Origin: Zygnema circumcarinatum
Taxonomy: Eukaryota; Streptophyta; Zygnematophyceae; Zygnematales; Zygnemataceae
DNA: 64,000 nucleotides
Reading direction: 5' to 3'
NCBI GenBank assembly: GCA_037447605.1
Contig: CM074806.1
Location: forward strand, 2,709,400-2,773,399
Both the position numbers and the translations under genes were made by a program. Positions within the stretch are counted from its first letter, which is position 1. Each line of letters opens with the position of its first letter. Positions 1 to 11,319 of this stretch are shown here, piece by piece. The notes beneath the pieces are model-generated. The model ran no database searches, was not told the DNA's origin, and was given only the letters and a program-made list of their open reading frames with translations.

Positions 1-440
1 GCAAGAAGCACCGTTGGAAAGTTAGCCAGGAACTAGCATGTTCAGCCTGCCATTTTCACCTCTGTAGCCTCTATATGTGACTCCTTGTCATATGTTGCGT
101 ATGAGTGTGTAGATCTGCCGAGACTGAGGAGAGTTTCATTTGTTAGGGCCCAGCCACTCAGATTTTATCGTGGGGGCATTCCTTCCTAAACGGCCACTTA
201 GAGGAGCTTGCGATGTGTCATGAAGGGCTTCCTTCTAAAACATGCGAAATTCCATATGTTCATGTAGTAACCGAGTCTTGAATTTAATTTTTGACCACGT
301 CGAGGGATTCGAGCAGCTGCACTTCAGGAGCATGGCAGGGACTCATGTAACATGGTTACACAGAGGAATCTCATTTGTCCGCGCATGATGCATTTTAGCT
401 TTTTATTTCCTGATTTTCCTGAAGAGTTTGTGAACTTCAG
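1..440 (+). other. 5' flank or intron upstream of the first visible PBB exon
   Basis: The first recognisable exon of the proteasome gene starts at 441 after an acceptor ending TTCAG. I searched 1-440 in three frames for the preceding conserved block of the family (a LVLGGVD-x-TGPHL type segment) and did not find it. The stretch is therefore probably intron, with the earlier exons left of the window. Nothing else is recognised here. Confidence 0.5.
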
Positions 441-1635
441 ATTTATCCTCATGGTTCCACGGACTGCCTACCATATGCAACGATGGGGTCGGGATCTTTG
501 GCGGCCATGGCGATGTTCGAGTCTCAGTACAAGGAAAACATGACCGTAGGTTTCACTGTGTACAAGGCCTCTGCATTATCAGTCGTTCATGCCAAGCTAC
601 TATGGAAAGCATGACTAACTTCAACTATGAACTCGTCGGAAAGCCTCCTGAGTCTGCTAGGGGGGAATCTGGGCAGTCGTGACAGATGAAATGAATGTGG
701 TTAAGGGGGTTTTTGCAGAGAGAGGAAGCCATGGAGCTTGTTTCATCAGCCATTAAAGCAGGCATATTCAACGATCTTGGGAGTGGAAGCAATGTGGATC
801 TCGCAGTCATAACCAAGGTATAGCATTCAAACATAAGTAGGACTGTATGTTTTTTGTTTGGATTCCTCCAATCCCCCCCATAAGAATCTTGAAAAGTAGG
901 CTCGGTAGATGTTTGTAGAGAATGAAGAACGTGCAGACGGGAAACGAGAAGCTAATTGGAGGCTTTGGACATTGGCATTTATGTGAGCTTGAAGCATAGA
1001 TAAATGGTAGTTATCTCATTGCATGAGACTTGAACTTTCCCTTCATATATAGTTTTGGGTAAAGTCATTTTTGCCACTTGATGTACCTTACGACTCACGT
1101 CTAGACACATCTGTTGTTCTCGAGTCCACTTGCTGCAAATGTCGTTAAACACATGCTCTAGATTGGACATGGAGGATGTAATGTTCAGGTTGTAGGCGCT
1201 ACAGTATCAGCACAGCAAGTAGAGGACACGTTACAGGTTATGTGCTCAGATATGTGTGCTTATCTGTTAACTTACCATTTTGATAAAGTCGACAGCTTTC
1301 TCGTTGTAACCGTGTCGATTATGTGGAATCTTGGCGGTTGGCAGGATGGCATTGAAGATTTGCGCAATTATGAGAAACCAAACCCTCGACCATACGCTCA
1401 CTCAAAGGGTTACGTCTTTCCAAAAGGCTTTACTAGTAAGTCCGTCTGTGGCTCCTCTAGACACAGAATGCGGAATGCTTGAGCCAAGCGAGTTGATCAG
1501 GTTCGCTGTAGTTTTCCTGTCTGTGTGTCCTCAGCATACGTACATTCTGTGTGCTTTGCAGAAGTTATGAAAACACATGTTGAGGTGTTGCGGCCAGCAG
1601 CGACAGTTGGCGGAGAGGATGCCATGGAGGAGTAA
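441..1635 (+). CDS. PBB: 20S proteasome subunit beta type-7 (beta-2), 3' part, 4 exons
   Basis: Encodes the C-terminal half of the beta-2 subunit, the trypsin-like subunit of the 20S core, which acts in cytosol and nucleus. Exons: 441-545, 719-817, 1345-1435, 1562-1635; every junction is GT-AG and in phase. Exon 1 carries IYPHGSTD and [14 protein letters not shown], exon 2 [15 protein letters not shown], exon 3 [10 protein letters not shown] and SKGYVFPKG. Exon 4 ends in GGEDAMEE-stop, like the plant PBB tail (GGDAMEE). These blocks are diagnostic of PSMB7/PBB rather than other beta subunits. The propeptide and catalytic Thr1 lie upstream of the window, so the gene is partial at its 5' end. 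The 3' neighbour (hexosaminidase) is convergent. The family assignment is very secure; only the missing exons are unknown. Confidence 0.93.
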
Positions 1636-2889
1636 AATGCGAGGGCAAGGTGCGTTTCTAAGATCGCATGAGTTCTGGTTATGAAGGCTGCTGGTCGCTG
1701 GACCTGCGTTGACGAGCTGAGTCTCAGATTGTTTCCAGGAGTAGAGGTTACGTTGGAGGACTCCTTTGGTGTTGTTTCACTAAGACTCGGCGTCACAGCT
1801 ATTATTTTCAAACTGAGTAACAGTGAGCAGCGGGAGGAGAAAGGAAGGGAGGCGTGCTGCAGCACGACTGAAGTGTTGTATTCTTGTGGGTGGGGCGGAG
1901 TGGCACAGGGCTGACGCACGAAGAGCTTCGATTTTCTCAGCAGTCGCTATGCAGGGCAGGAATCACTGTCCACGGTTTCGTGCCGTCCACATGTGAATAA
2001 CTAAACTGTACGCTTATTTTGTAACAAGCCGTCGACCGGATGGATTCTGCTTACCACATGCTTCTTGCAAAGGCAATGTACACATATTGTTGGGCTTTAT
2101 GTGCCGCTGCTGATTTCATCTTGTGATCATGGCATCGAAGAATGGTATGGTGTTTATGTCATGCCGGCAGTTTTTGGACTCGGCCTGCTGTGGATCAGAC
2201 AGCATGCAGCCGAGGGCAAAGGGTCACAGCAGTCAATATTAACTCAAAATCAATAAGTCGACAGCACTGCCGTTTACTTTTTTACCTGTATTGCAATGCA
2301 CAAACGTAGGATATCAGCATTCACTCGTTCCCATCGCTGTATGGACCATGACTGACTGAATGATTAACTTCGGCCTCACAATGAAAAACGTACTGAGCAA
2401 TCGACATTGAGTGCCCAAGCGTGTGACGACTATTCTACATATTTACGGGTACCAATACTGTAACAGACGCTTTGAGCACAGTACGTAGCCCAAGAGGACA
2501 CACAGGGAAGAGATTGTCATGTTGAATGTTAGAGTAACAAGTTAGAGTCACCTACAGATTTCTGAACCTCTAAATAAATGCCCGAGGACAAAATAGAGAT
2601 TTTATCATATCTCAGTTTTTCAGATCTCTTTTTCACAACTCAGAAAAAAAACAAAAAACTCGACACCAAGGTAATACAATACTTTGCTGTACATAAAAAG
2701 TAACCCCATAGAAGCAGAGCAGGGACATAGCTATCATAAGACAATCATGCACGTGCACTTCCTTCCCAAAATAGAGTGAACCAATCTCCAGTTCGCCCTC
2801 TTCTCCCTTTGCCCTCGTTCAAGCCACGGATGATTCAAACCCGGAGCCTGCATCCGCACACTGAGAAAAAGAAAAACCCAAGAGGCGCG
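1636..2889. other. Convergent intergenic region, PBB / hexosaminidase
   Basis: About 1.25 kb between two convergent genes. It must hold both 3' UTRs. Short open frames here have no recognisable motif. An A-rich stretch around 2640-2660 lies just beyond the hexosaminidase stop. Nothing else is seen. Confidence 0.5.
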
Positions 2890-5800
2890 TCACTGCTGGT
2901 AGCAGCTGCCCGGGTAGGGCGGGCTTTCGCGGGCAAAAAAGTTGCGCACAGGAGCGGCGGGGATTCCCCTCTTTGTCAGCAGACAGCGGAACCATTCAAG
3001 GCGCTCCAAGACCTCTCCCCTGCTACCCTCCTCCACTGCTTTCCGGGGGCTCCATAGCCGCTCTGCTCCACCCACCCCATGGCAAACACCAGTTATTTCC
3101 TCCATCACCCAGTTTTCACTTCAACATGGAAATGGCACCCGGAATCCTCGTCATTTCAGGCGAGCTCTCACACACAATTTAGCCCGAATGATGCCTGCTC
3201 TATCTAATAAGGCAGTCTTAACCCCCCGAAGGCAACCAATCAACACACCTGCAGCTGCAGCCGCGCGGGGCCAGATAGTCTGCAGCACGTCAGACGGGTC
3301 TGCTGTTTCCCCCCACATGCAGACCTCCCCACCCAGCACAAGCTTCTGCTCCTCCAAATCGTTGATCCCAGCGTGCGGCTCGTTGTTATAAAATTGTTCC
3401 CACGGGACATCTAGGTGGTCAAGATACCATACATCCTGATTGCTCACAATGCAGCGGTGGCCTGCTGCCACCACCTTCGGTGCAATGCCAGGTTGTATCC
3501 TGCATCCCCAGCCACAGCGTCTTCAACATCCCATTTTCTTTTACAGACACCATGAACAACTAATCGACCCCTTTTCTCCCTTTCTGTACTCAAATCTTGT
3601 CTCCTAAAGTTTATCAGCTCTATCTCCTCTCCAGCACCGAGTATACAATAAAAATTACCGTACCAGTTGTGAACAATGCTGTTCGGATGTAATCGCTCTC
3701 CAAATTCGTCAAATGGCTCCTCCCTACAACCAAATCCACGTCCGCCTAATGTACCGTAAGATGTTAAAGCTAAGATATAAAAAAAAATTATATACATATT
3801 CTTCATATTCATATTCAACTTAACTGACAACTCTTCACGTATACAAGATTGAAAAGACTTCCCCTGCCTCCCCAACAGCCACATGTCACGCAAATTGCCC
3901 CTGCTCTCACCAGTTCACGGGCTCCCAGCCGCGGGCGAGGGCAAGTCGCTGTGCGCGCAATACAAACTCCGCATATGCATCATGAGCACTCAGATTGCGG
4001 GCCACCAGCCTGCATCCATGGTCATTGTCAAATAGAAGATCTTCTGAAACCCTGCTCAATTCTAATTCACGAGGTTTCCTGCACACAAATGGCACATTGC
4101 ACAACATGAACTTCAGATGCAAGCCTTTTCCCCAAAGGAGGCACGTACCACTCCTTAACTCGAGGCGTTTGGGTCCAACATGCTGCCGAAACCCAGTGCA
4201 AAGAAATTCCCCCAAGCCCCAACTGTGACAAGGTAAGCTTTCCATTACGATTAAATCGATATCTTCTTGCAATAGCTTCTGTTGTTCATAATCTCAAGCC
4301 AACGTGACTGCTCGTTAAACAATAAGCAGGATTTTTCTTACTCGTGTCCACTTCGTCCCCACCAAGGTGCAGCAAGCGATAAGGAAACACCTTGGCGAAA
4401 TCTGCAAATCTCCATAAAGACGTCAGTGTGCGTGCTTCTTAGAAGTGGGGAATATGGACATGCTGCAGAGTGGGCCTGTTGAGAAGCTGAACAAAAGATA
4501 TCATCGACGAGCTGAAGCAATAGGCAGAGCTTTATGATGACCTGACAGAATGCCGTCGATCAGCTCAAAGGTAAATGGCTTGCTGATGTCAAGCAGACTC
4601 CGGCATGAAAGAGATGGCCAAAGCTCTGGGTAGCCTATCCCCCTGCGACCATCGTCCCCATTGCAATGAAGCCGAACCGATGCGAGGAGACGTTTAGTTA
4701 TATCAAAGATTAACATTTACCTTGTGCTGCATTGCTCGAAAGTCAATGCTCAGGTGAGAGGGATAGAGTTAGTGTGGAAGAGGAAAAAAAGGTCATTTCT
4801 CCAATGGTAACAAGACGGTCGAGTTTTTGCACTCTCGATTGAACCAGCCATATCGCCTACAGGGCGTGGCACCATTTAGACCAAACATAATGATCGAGTT
4901 CAACCCTTCCGGGAACTGCGTTCCCGCTAACTATTGTTGGACGTTCAATGAGTGATGTGGCGATAAATTTAGGTTTTTCCTCATACCAGCACACCGCCGA
5001 CTATTCAAAACAACGTCGTGCAGACGTACGCGTTACTTGTAGCAAGTATTTATCGGCTATTTTATAGTTGCGATGGATAGGCGAGAACAAGAAATTGTTG
5101 AGACGCTGTTGGTACGCTGAACGGTTGTCTTAATGACTGTTGAAACGTCTCTACTATAGCTCACGATGGAGAAAGGCCCAGAGAGAGAGATGAGGAAGCG
5201 AGAGTGGCAAAAAGCGGGAGAGAGAAAGAGAGACGCACCAGCACTTTGTGTGCCCCGGCACGTCCAGCTCGGCCATCACCTTCACCCCTGCAGCCCAACA
5301 GCCGTGGTATCATCCAACACTGCCCAGCCAGAACATCAATCTCCACATTTAAACTTGTTCTGATCCGTTGAACAAGTCCTTCTTCCTTTGAGGAAAACCA
5401 ACGCAGTGTTGCCATCGTTTCGTCAGAAAACGGCATCGTAAGAGTCGGTTAAGCACCTCGCAAACGAGCATACCTGCAGACTCCAGGCAGGATAGAAATG
5501 TTAGCATTTACCCAACCCAGATCGCTCACAGTCAGTAGTCTATCATTCCAGCTGCCTTCCATGGGTGAAGGAGATGGAGTGCTCACTCCACCAGCTCGCT
5601 CGCATCGTCGAGACTGAATCTTTCCTCCTCCGAATACGAGCCCTGCCACAGCTTTGGGAACGACGGTATCTCGAGGGGAAACGACTGATCGTCTACAATG
5701 TGCCAATGCCTGCAGTGACCTCTCCCCGTTGTCAAGGCCACGTTCAGTACCAATTCCGTCCAATTTCAAAGAGTAACGAGAAAACTCGATCCTCTACTCC

Positions 5801-7682
5801 TTCCGCAATCTCCCTTAGAGCAGTAATGTCTAACTACAAACATTTGCAACTCCCCAAAGAGTTCTGCTGAGTACACTCACAGCACATTCAGTTTCGCATA
5901 GGCCATGGAGTCCACCACAAGTCGAAGAAATTTCATGGGCTCATAATGGCGCGAGGTGTCTGCACAAGATCATAGTCCCAAGCACAAGACTCATACCCTG
6001 ACTTCTAACAACTTGAACCAACTGCGTACATGCAATGTTGATGTATCATTCCGTCAACAAACTGAGAACAAACCTCTAATATTCAAAAAAAAATCAATAA
6101 AAAGTGCTCCAAAAGCATCGTCTTTGTAGAAAGGGCAATGATCCCCACTGCCCTTCAGCTACATGTTTTTTGACTTGGAAACCGTACAAACTGATAAGTT
6201 ACACATCGGATGTCTATCAAACGTGCGTTCCAATATAGGCTATCAAATAATTGCATTGGTTGTTCAGATTTAACGACTCATATTGCACTAAAGCGTTGGC
6301 ACAGACAGTGTCACCGGCTTTCACCCACTCTCTCCCTGCCTTCAACCGATTTATCAAGTTCATGTGGTCCAAAAACTATCAAAAAAACCTTAGGACTCAT
6401 TGGATATAAATAAAGACTAGTCGAAGAGATCTCTCATCTAATCTTGTTTACGTAAATGCAGAGCTAACCCTACAAAATGTAAAGGCCAGCCTACCGACAA
6501 GAAGACCACGATGACGAAAACGAGGAGCGTCTGTTATAGACCATGGGGCCTGCTGGATTTGGACAACTCGTGCATGCCAATCGTAGTGAGTCAGCTGACT
6601 CAGAGTCTGCTCCCCACTCCCCAACCCTCGTCCCCCTTTCAAAGAAGTGTTTCCTGCACTTCTTCCCAGTTCCACCTATTGCATAAGTGATTTCTGGAAA
6701 ACAAATGAGCACGGACGACTGCCTCTTTCTATATGAAAGTCAATCTTCTTCCTCAAAGCAATGCCGTAAGTGCTACGCATTCAGAACTAACCACAGCGAC
6801 AGAACGAGAGGACAAATGCGACAAATAAAGCTGGGAAAGAGGAAAATTACAAAAATCTCACCTGCAACGCTTGGAGCACCCCATACACTGTCGCAGCCTG
6901 CGAAAGAAACCACTCCTTCCCTCACTGAGGCAAGTTCGAAACAGTATCTTATAGACAGGAATCATTGTTTCACTATCTCCAGCAGGAGATAAAGTGGTTT
7001 CTTATGTGAGTGATTTCCATACCTCCACTATCGCGGCTGAGCCATTGGAAGGGACCTCCAGGTAGTACGACTCGTCTGTCTCTAGTTGCAGCTGCAGGTC
7101 CATTCTCAGTCCAAAAGTGCAAGAGAAATTTTCATAGTCTTAGTGCCAGCTGGATGAAAAAGAGAGACACGGCCAAAGAAAGAAGCGGAAGCATTTTTTT
7201 TCATTTTTTCGGCATGCAAACTTTTAAAGGTCACCTGCGCGTACCGTTTCATCTGCAGAAGCCACGCTGACAATGACTTCGCTGAGCTCAACGACCTTGT
7301 CCGAGCCAACCTCCTGTGCAAAGACATGGTGCGCTGGATGCGTAAAAATGAGGCTGTTCGTCCGCTCAAAAGCTGCCAAAAGCAGGGGAGAGTCTGCTGC
7401 AGGTCCGACGGCCTGGAAATGGAGAGGTCGCCGAAGCTGGACATGAGCGCTGCCACGGGTAAAGGATTGAGGCAGAGGCCACAGCAAGACAGCTTCCTCC
7501 GCAAGGCTTTTATTTGAAACATTCGCGTCAAAATTCGGCTTGGGGTCAGTAGAACCAGCGCCTGCTGCAGCGCCCTTTCCTTTCATAATCGACCAAGGAA
7601 GGTTAGAGAAGCGGCGGGCAGAGGCCTCCTGCACGAACACCGCTGCGAGAACTAGAAGCAGGGCGCCTTGCAGCCTCGCCAT
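2890..7682 (-). CDS. HEXO: GH20 beta-N-acetylhexosaminidase, 15 exons, complete
   Basis: Exo-acting beta-hexosaminidase (EC 3.2.1.52 type) that removes terminal GlcNAc/GalNAc from glycans in vacuole or extracellular space. Exons (minus): 7682-7245, 7091-7023, 6897-6862, 6606-6495, 5959-5881, 5709-5587, 5473-5457, 5287-5239, 4642-4542, 4401-4342, 4182-4149, 4009-3911, 3723-3664, 3499-3249, 3062-2890; 1701 nt, 566 aa. The start ATG is followed by a hydrophobic signal peptide (LLLVLAAVFVQEASA). The GH20 N-domain is marked by WPLPQSFTRG (residues about 68-77). The barrel has LQLETDESYYL, FRHRGLLVDTSRHY, LHWHIVDDQSFPLE, KVMAELDVPGH, the catalytic pair in LHLGGDEVD (about 352-360), VSNQDVWYLD and GGEVCMWGE, ending in AAAAERLWSP. 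A 17-nt microexon (5473-5457) encodes YARLR plus split codons. No ER-retention tail is seen (ends SCYQQ). Family length and all catalytic motifs are intact. Confidence 0.93.
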
Positions 7683-8116
7683 CGTGCACTACCGCTCTCC
7701 CTCCCTTCCTCCCTCACTCCGTTCCTCTCTTCCTCCCTCACTCCGTTCCTCTCTTCCTCCCTCCCTCCCGCAGAGCACGAGTCCACAAGGAAGCGGAGGG
7801 AGGAGCGGGGGAGGGAGCGTACGGTACTGGGGAGGACAGCCGCCCGGCCGTACAGCGTACGAACACCTGCTCCCTGACGCGTCGACCCTGTGAAGTCAAT
7901 CCGGTGACGTACAGTTAGGGATGGCTTAATTACGACTATATAATATATATTATATTATATAACTGTGACGACTAGATAACGGCTGTTATATAATACTTTA
8001 CAACGCCTTTACAACATGTACGGTCGTACGGTCATACGGTCGAACGACTGTACGGTATTATGCGGTACGGGTGTACGAGCAGACAGAGTGAACCAGACGG
8101 ACGCATTTCGCAACGC
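7683..8116. promoter_or_regulatory. 5' flank of the hexosaminidase gene with GTACGG/CGTACG cluster
   Basis: Lies directly upstream of the hexosaminidase start codon and ends at the LTR of retrotransposon A. It holds a pyrimidine-rich direct repeat (7694-7770) and a dense set of the words GTACGG, CGTACG and CCGTAC at about 7818-7860, 7908 and 8018-8075. The same words cluster upstream of several other genes in this window. An AT-rich patch (7935-8000) separates the two groups. The promoter role is inferred from position only. Confidence 0.4.
7694..7770. repeat. Short pyrimidine-rich tandem repeat
   Basis: Two copies of a unit of about 22 bp made of CTCCCTCACTCCGTTCCTCT-type sequence, flanked by more CCTCCCT motifs. 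It sits 10-90 bp upstream of the hexosaminidase ATG, so probably in its 5' UTR or core promoter. Confidence 0.7.
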
Positions 8117-9192
8117 TGTAGCGTAACGGAGCTGCGTTCGACGGATCCGCGTCCGTTCAGTTGTACTTGACATATTCATATTCGGTGTCACGGACCGGCA
8201 TAATCCAGGAGTTGCCGACGGAAAATGCGAGAAGGCGGCGCCATGTGTTGGCGGCCCACGGCACGGCACACCATCCAGCTAGGCGCACTCGGAAGCGCCG
8301 CAACATGCCGCCGATTGTCAGCAGTTGACCTATCAGAAGGCCCCACGTAGTCACTCAGGCCTCTCAGTGGGCAGTTGGCCAATCAGGGACTGTCACTGCT
8401 AAGGCTCAAGATCTATTGTCAGTGTTAAGTAGATGGGATGTCAGTGATGCTTGATTGTCTTTTAGTGCTGGGCTTAGTATTTGTATTTGCTGTGTGGTTT
8501 GTTGTCTTGTTCTTCTCTTCTTCCTCTTCAGTTCCAGCAACAGATGCTAAGTGTGAGAGAGAGAGAGAGTTCCATGCCATAGATAGAGAGAGAGAGAGAG
8601 AGAAAGAGTCTTCTTGCTGATAGCATTTAGACGTCCCATTCAGCCCAGCCAGACAAAGATTTCAGTGAGAAGATACTTTCATTGTAATGACAATCCCCAG
8701 CCAACCGCTGGCTGGGGTGACTTTCCAAAATACAACCTTTATCTAAGTTGAGTCCTGTTTTCCCTTTGCGGTCACTATGCCAAGCTACCCTCTTGTTCTA
8801 TCCTGCCTTACATTCCTCCCAATGACCAATGATANNNNNNNNNNCGTACCAACGGTTACCCGTAATTGTACGGACGAACGGCGAATTCCAAAAGGGGGAT
8901 CCGGGCCGCGGCCCGAGATCCAATCGCGGGACCGGATTGGTCCCGTGGTGCCGGTAATCCCCAATCCTCCCTTAAGCCGAGGAGGGGACCTTGGCTGCTG
9001 GTGTGGGGCGCACCGTGACTATGTGGTGCCCCCACGTGTGAACCAGTTCTTACGGTTCGGACCTAGGACCTCCGTGGTCCTATAGGGTATCCGATGCCCT
9101 AACCGTTAGGTACTGCATTGGATGGAAACATAAAGCCACGCCGGGCCCTAAGTAACCCTTCCCCCTTGGGGTGACTGTAGCGTTTCGCTACA
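8117..9192 (+). repeat. 5' LTR of element A (contains an N gap)
   Basis: Starts TGTAGCG and ends CGCTACA at 9192, a 7-bp terminal inverted repeat of the TG...CA type. The last 17 bases, TGTAGCGTTTCGCTACA, form a perfect 7-bp-stem hairpin. The part 8117-8834 aligns with 16781-17490, including the shared GAGAGAGAGAG tract and the words TTCCATGCCATAGATAGAGA. The 10-N gap at 8835-8844 interrupts it. The right boundary rests on the inverted-repeat logic and is less certain than the left. Confidence 0.7.
8835..8844. other. Assembly gap (10 N)
   Basis: A run of ten N inside the 5' LTR of element A. The true gap length is unknown, so LTR length and order around it are not certain. Confidence 0.99.
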
Positions 9193-9292
9193 CAAGCTGA
9201 TCTTCATGAGTATTCAGAGGAAGACCTGGGACCTCAAGAAGAACAGGCGATCGGAAATCCAAGGACGGATTCAGACTCAGAGGAAGAAGCAA

Positions 9293-11311
9293 TCAAAAAG
9301 TTCTCCCGACAGGGGTGGCGACCGAGGAAGCCGTGCCGGAGGAGCTAGCGCCGTTGACATTAGGCAGGGGATGTGAATGCGGATCACTTTGGTTGACAGG
9401 GAGTCTGCGCAAGGCAGTTGCAATCTCGGCGATCCGGGCTTGAGCACCTTCTTCAGATGTGATGGGGGATTCGGACCAAGCCGGTTGCAAGGCTGCGGCA
9501 ATCTGGGCAGTGCGTGAGCGGGCATCAGGATCGGGCTCAGCACCCAATGCGTTTGTCAGGGAAGGGGAGTCCATGGGGTGCAGATGGATAGGCGGACGTT
9601 GCAGGATGGTATAAGCGGGTGAAGGAGGTGGAGGCGAGCGAAAGGGAGCCGGAGTTCTTGGTGGTGTGTGAGTAGCCGGGAGCATGTCCATGAAGGTGAT
9701 CTCTGCAGGTGAGCTCCCTGCAGCTGCCTCTTTCCCCTTTCGGGCCTTCTCACTTGAGAGTCTCCGCATGCATACACGGGCATCATGTCCCGTGATCTGG
9801 CAGAAGGTGCAGGTCCATGGTCCACAACGCAGCCGCGGATTGTGATTCAGGCCGCAGGCAAGGCAAACGCCCTCTGGAACCCCTGCCTCTGTCATCCGAC
9901 GGCGCAGATCGGCCCTGGCAGCTTCTCTCTCTTCGGGTGTGCGATCGGAATAAGGACCCCGATATCCTGGACGAGAAACGTCTGGGATGTGAGGATTCAC
10001 CGCCGGCTCAATGGGATGCGCCGGATCATGAGGGTATGGGGAAAGGGGAAGGGGCTTGGTCGCGCTGGCTATAGCCAGAGGCTGCACCACAGGGACTGCT
10101 CGGACGTCCTGAGCAGGGATGCCGGAGAAAGACGGCTTGTTCCTAGAAGATGTAGTGTAGGGATCATACAACTGCTGATTCTGTGTCTTCAGGAACTGCT
10201 GGTAGAGTCGATCTTGTCGTGGATCTGTTGCATTCATGTAATGTGTTCGTACATGGCGGTTGCCTCTCTCTCGATCCTTCTGAATTCGCTCTGCCCTTTC
10301 TAACAAGGCCTGGGCATCTGCTTGTGGGTTGTCGCGCAGCTCACGATCCAGGTGGAGATCCTTCTCGCTGATAGCCTTGCGGAACCACTGGTGAACTTCG
10401 GAAAAGTCAGGCAAGTTCTCGATCGTATTTGCCATGCGCACAAAACGCTCAGTGAATTCAAACAGCCGCTCATCACTGTAGCATTCTATGTAGCGAAGTC
10501 GGTCTAGCACAGTGATCGGATCTGAAATCCAGCGTTGTCTGAAAGCTTGCTTGAATGTGTCCCTTGTCAGGGTGCCGACGACATCCGCTTTGTGCCAGTT
10601 TCGGGACAGCTTCCAATTGACTGCCTCTCCTTCCAGCGCTCCAAGGGCCAGCTTGATCCACTGGTCCTCCTTCAGGTTTGCTTGTGCTGCCTTCTCCTCA
10701 AGGTGTCTCAGCCATGCTTCTGCATCTTCCTGCTTGCCGGTGAAGCCTCTTGTGATGATGCCCGTGGTATCCCTCACCTCACTCTTTTCAGGAATCATGG
10801 CTATCAGTTTTGTCATCATCTCTTCCATCTTGCTGGGAAACTCAGATCTGACACGTGTGCTTCTCTGCAGGTTGGTGCGAAAGCTGGAGGGTCCTTGCGA
10901 TCGTCCTGCCCTTGCCCCTGAAGCCGCTCGCCTGGGGCTGCCGGATGGGTAAGTTGTGAACGCCGGAGGTGAGGGTGTCTTCTGAGGAATCCCTTGCTCT
11001 GCTGTAGGACTGCGTGCCGCTGCTGTGCTTGAAGGGACTCCTGGTGCAGTAGTTATCCGACTGAGATCCCGTGGGTTGTGTCCCTGGTGGGCCGCGGGGG
11101 GGACCTCAGGTTCGAACGGCACTCCTCTCTTCACGGCATCTGCGGCCGTGACAGCGACTGGGCAGGCTGCAAGCTTGATCATCCTGCGTGCATATCGCCA
11201 GCGAAGTTTATGGCCATCACTGCCTAGATGGAGTCGCTGCAGCTCTTCAATCGACTCGATCTGCTCAAGGTAAGCCAAACTGGGATAAGGGTTCTCTTCG
11301 GTGATGCCCAT
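9293..11311 (-). CDS. Retrotransposon gag polyprotein (672 aa), inverted within element A
   Basis: Intact 672-codon frame. The middle part, with WLRHLEEKAAQANLKEDQW and LALGALEGEAVNWK followed by DRLRYIECYSDE, is typical of the retrotransposon gag domain (capsid-like). Near residue 490 lie two zinc knuckles: a variant CLACGLNHNPRLRC and a canonical C-x2-C-x4-H-x4-C (CTFCQITGHDARVC). The N-terminus and the tail are rich in Pro, Ser and Ala. The gene is on the opposite strand to pol. In element B the sequence matching the gag end continues straight into the pol start, so this block has been turned around in A. It is the only long undamaged retroelement frame in the window. Confidence 0.85.
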   Translation of the reverse strand: MGITEENPYPSLAYLEQIESIEELQRLHLGSDGHKLRWRYARRMIKLAACPVAVTAADAVKRGVPFEPEVPPAAHQGHNPRDLSRITTAPGVPSSTAAARSPTAEQGIPQKTPSPPAFTTYPSGSPRRAASGARAGRSQGPSSFRTNLQRSTRVRSEFPSKMEEMMTKLIAMIPEKSEVRDTTGIITRGFTGKQEDAEAWLRHLEEKAAQANLKEDQWIKLALGALEGEAVNWKLSRNWHKADVVGTLTRDTFKQAFRQRWISDPITVLDRLRYIECYSDERLFEFTERFVRMANTIENLPDFSEVHQWFRKAISEKDLHLDRELRDNPQADAQALLERAERIQKDRERGNRHVRTHYMNATDPRQDRLYQQFLKTQNQQLYDPYTTSSRNKPSFSGIPAQDVRAVPVVQPLAIASATKPLPLSPYPHDPAHPIEPAVNPHIPDVSRPGYRGPYSDRTPEEREAARADLRRRMTEAGVPEGVCLACGLNHNPRLRCGPWTCTFCQITGHDARVCMRRLSSEKARKGKEAAAGSSPAEITFMDMLPATHTPPRTPAPFRSPPPPSPAYTILQRPPIHLHPMDSPSLTNALGAEPDPDARSRTAQIAAALQPAWSESPITSEEGAQARIAEIATALRRLPVNQSDPHSHPLPNVNGASSSGTASSVATPVGRTF

Positions 11312-11319
11312 CTTCAGTC

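Noticed and set aside
5305-5345. Minus-strand peptide NVEIDVLAGQCW, resembling the GH20 VMPEIDVPGHA block
   Set aside because: It cannot be joined in phase to its neighbours, and the true block KVMAELDVPGH is found at 5287-5239 with correct splice sites and phase.
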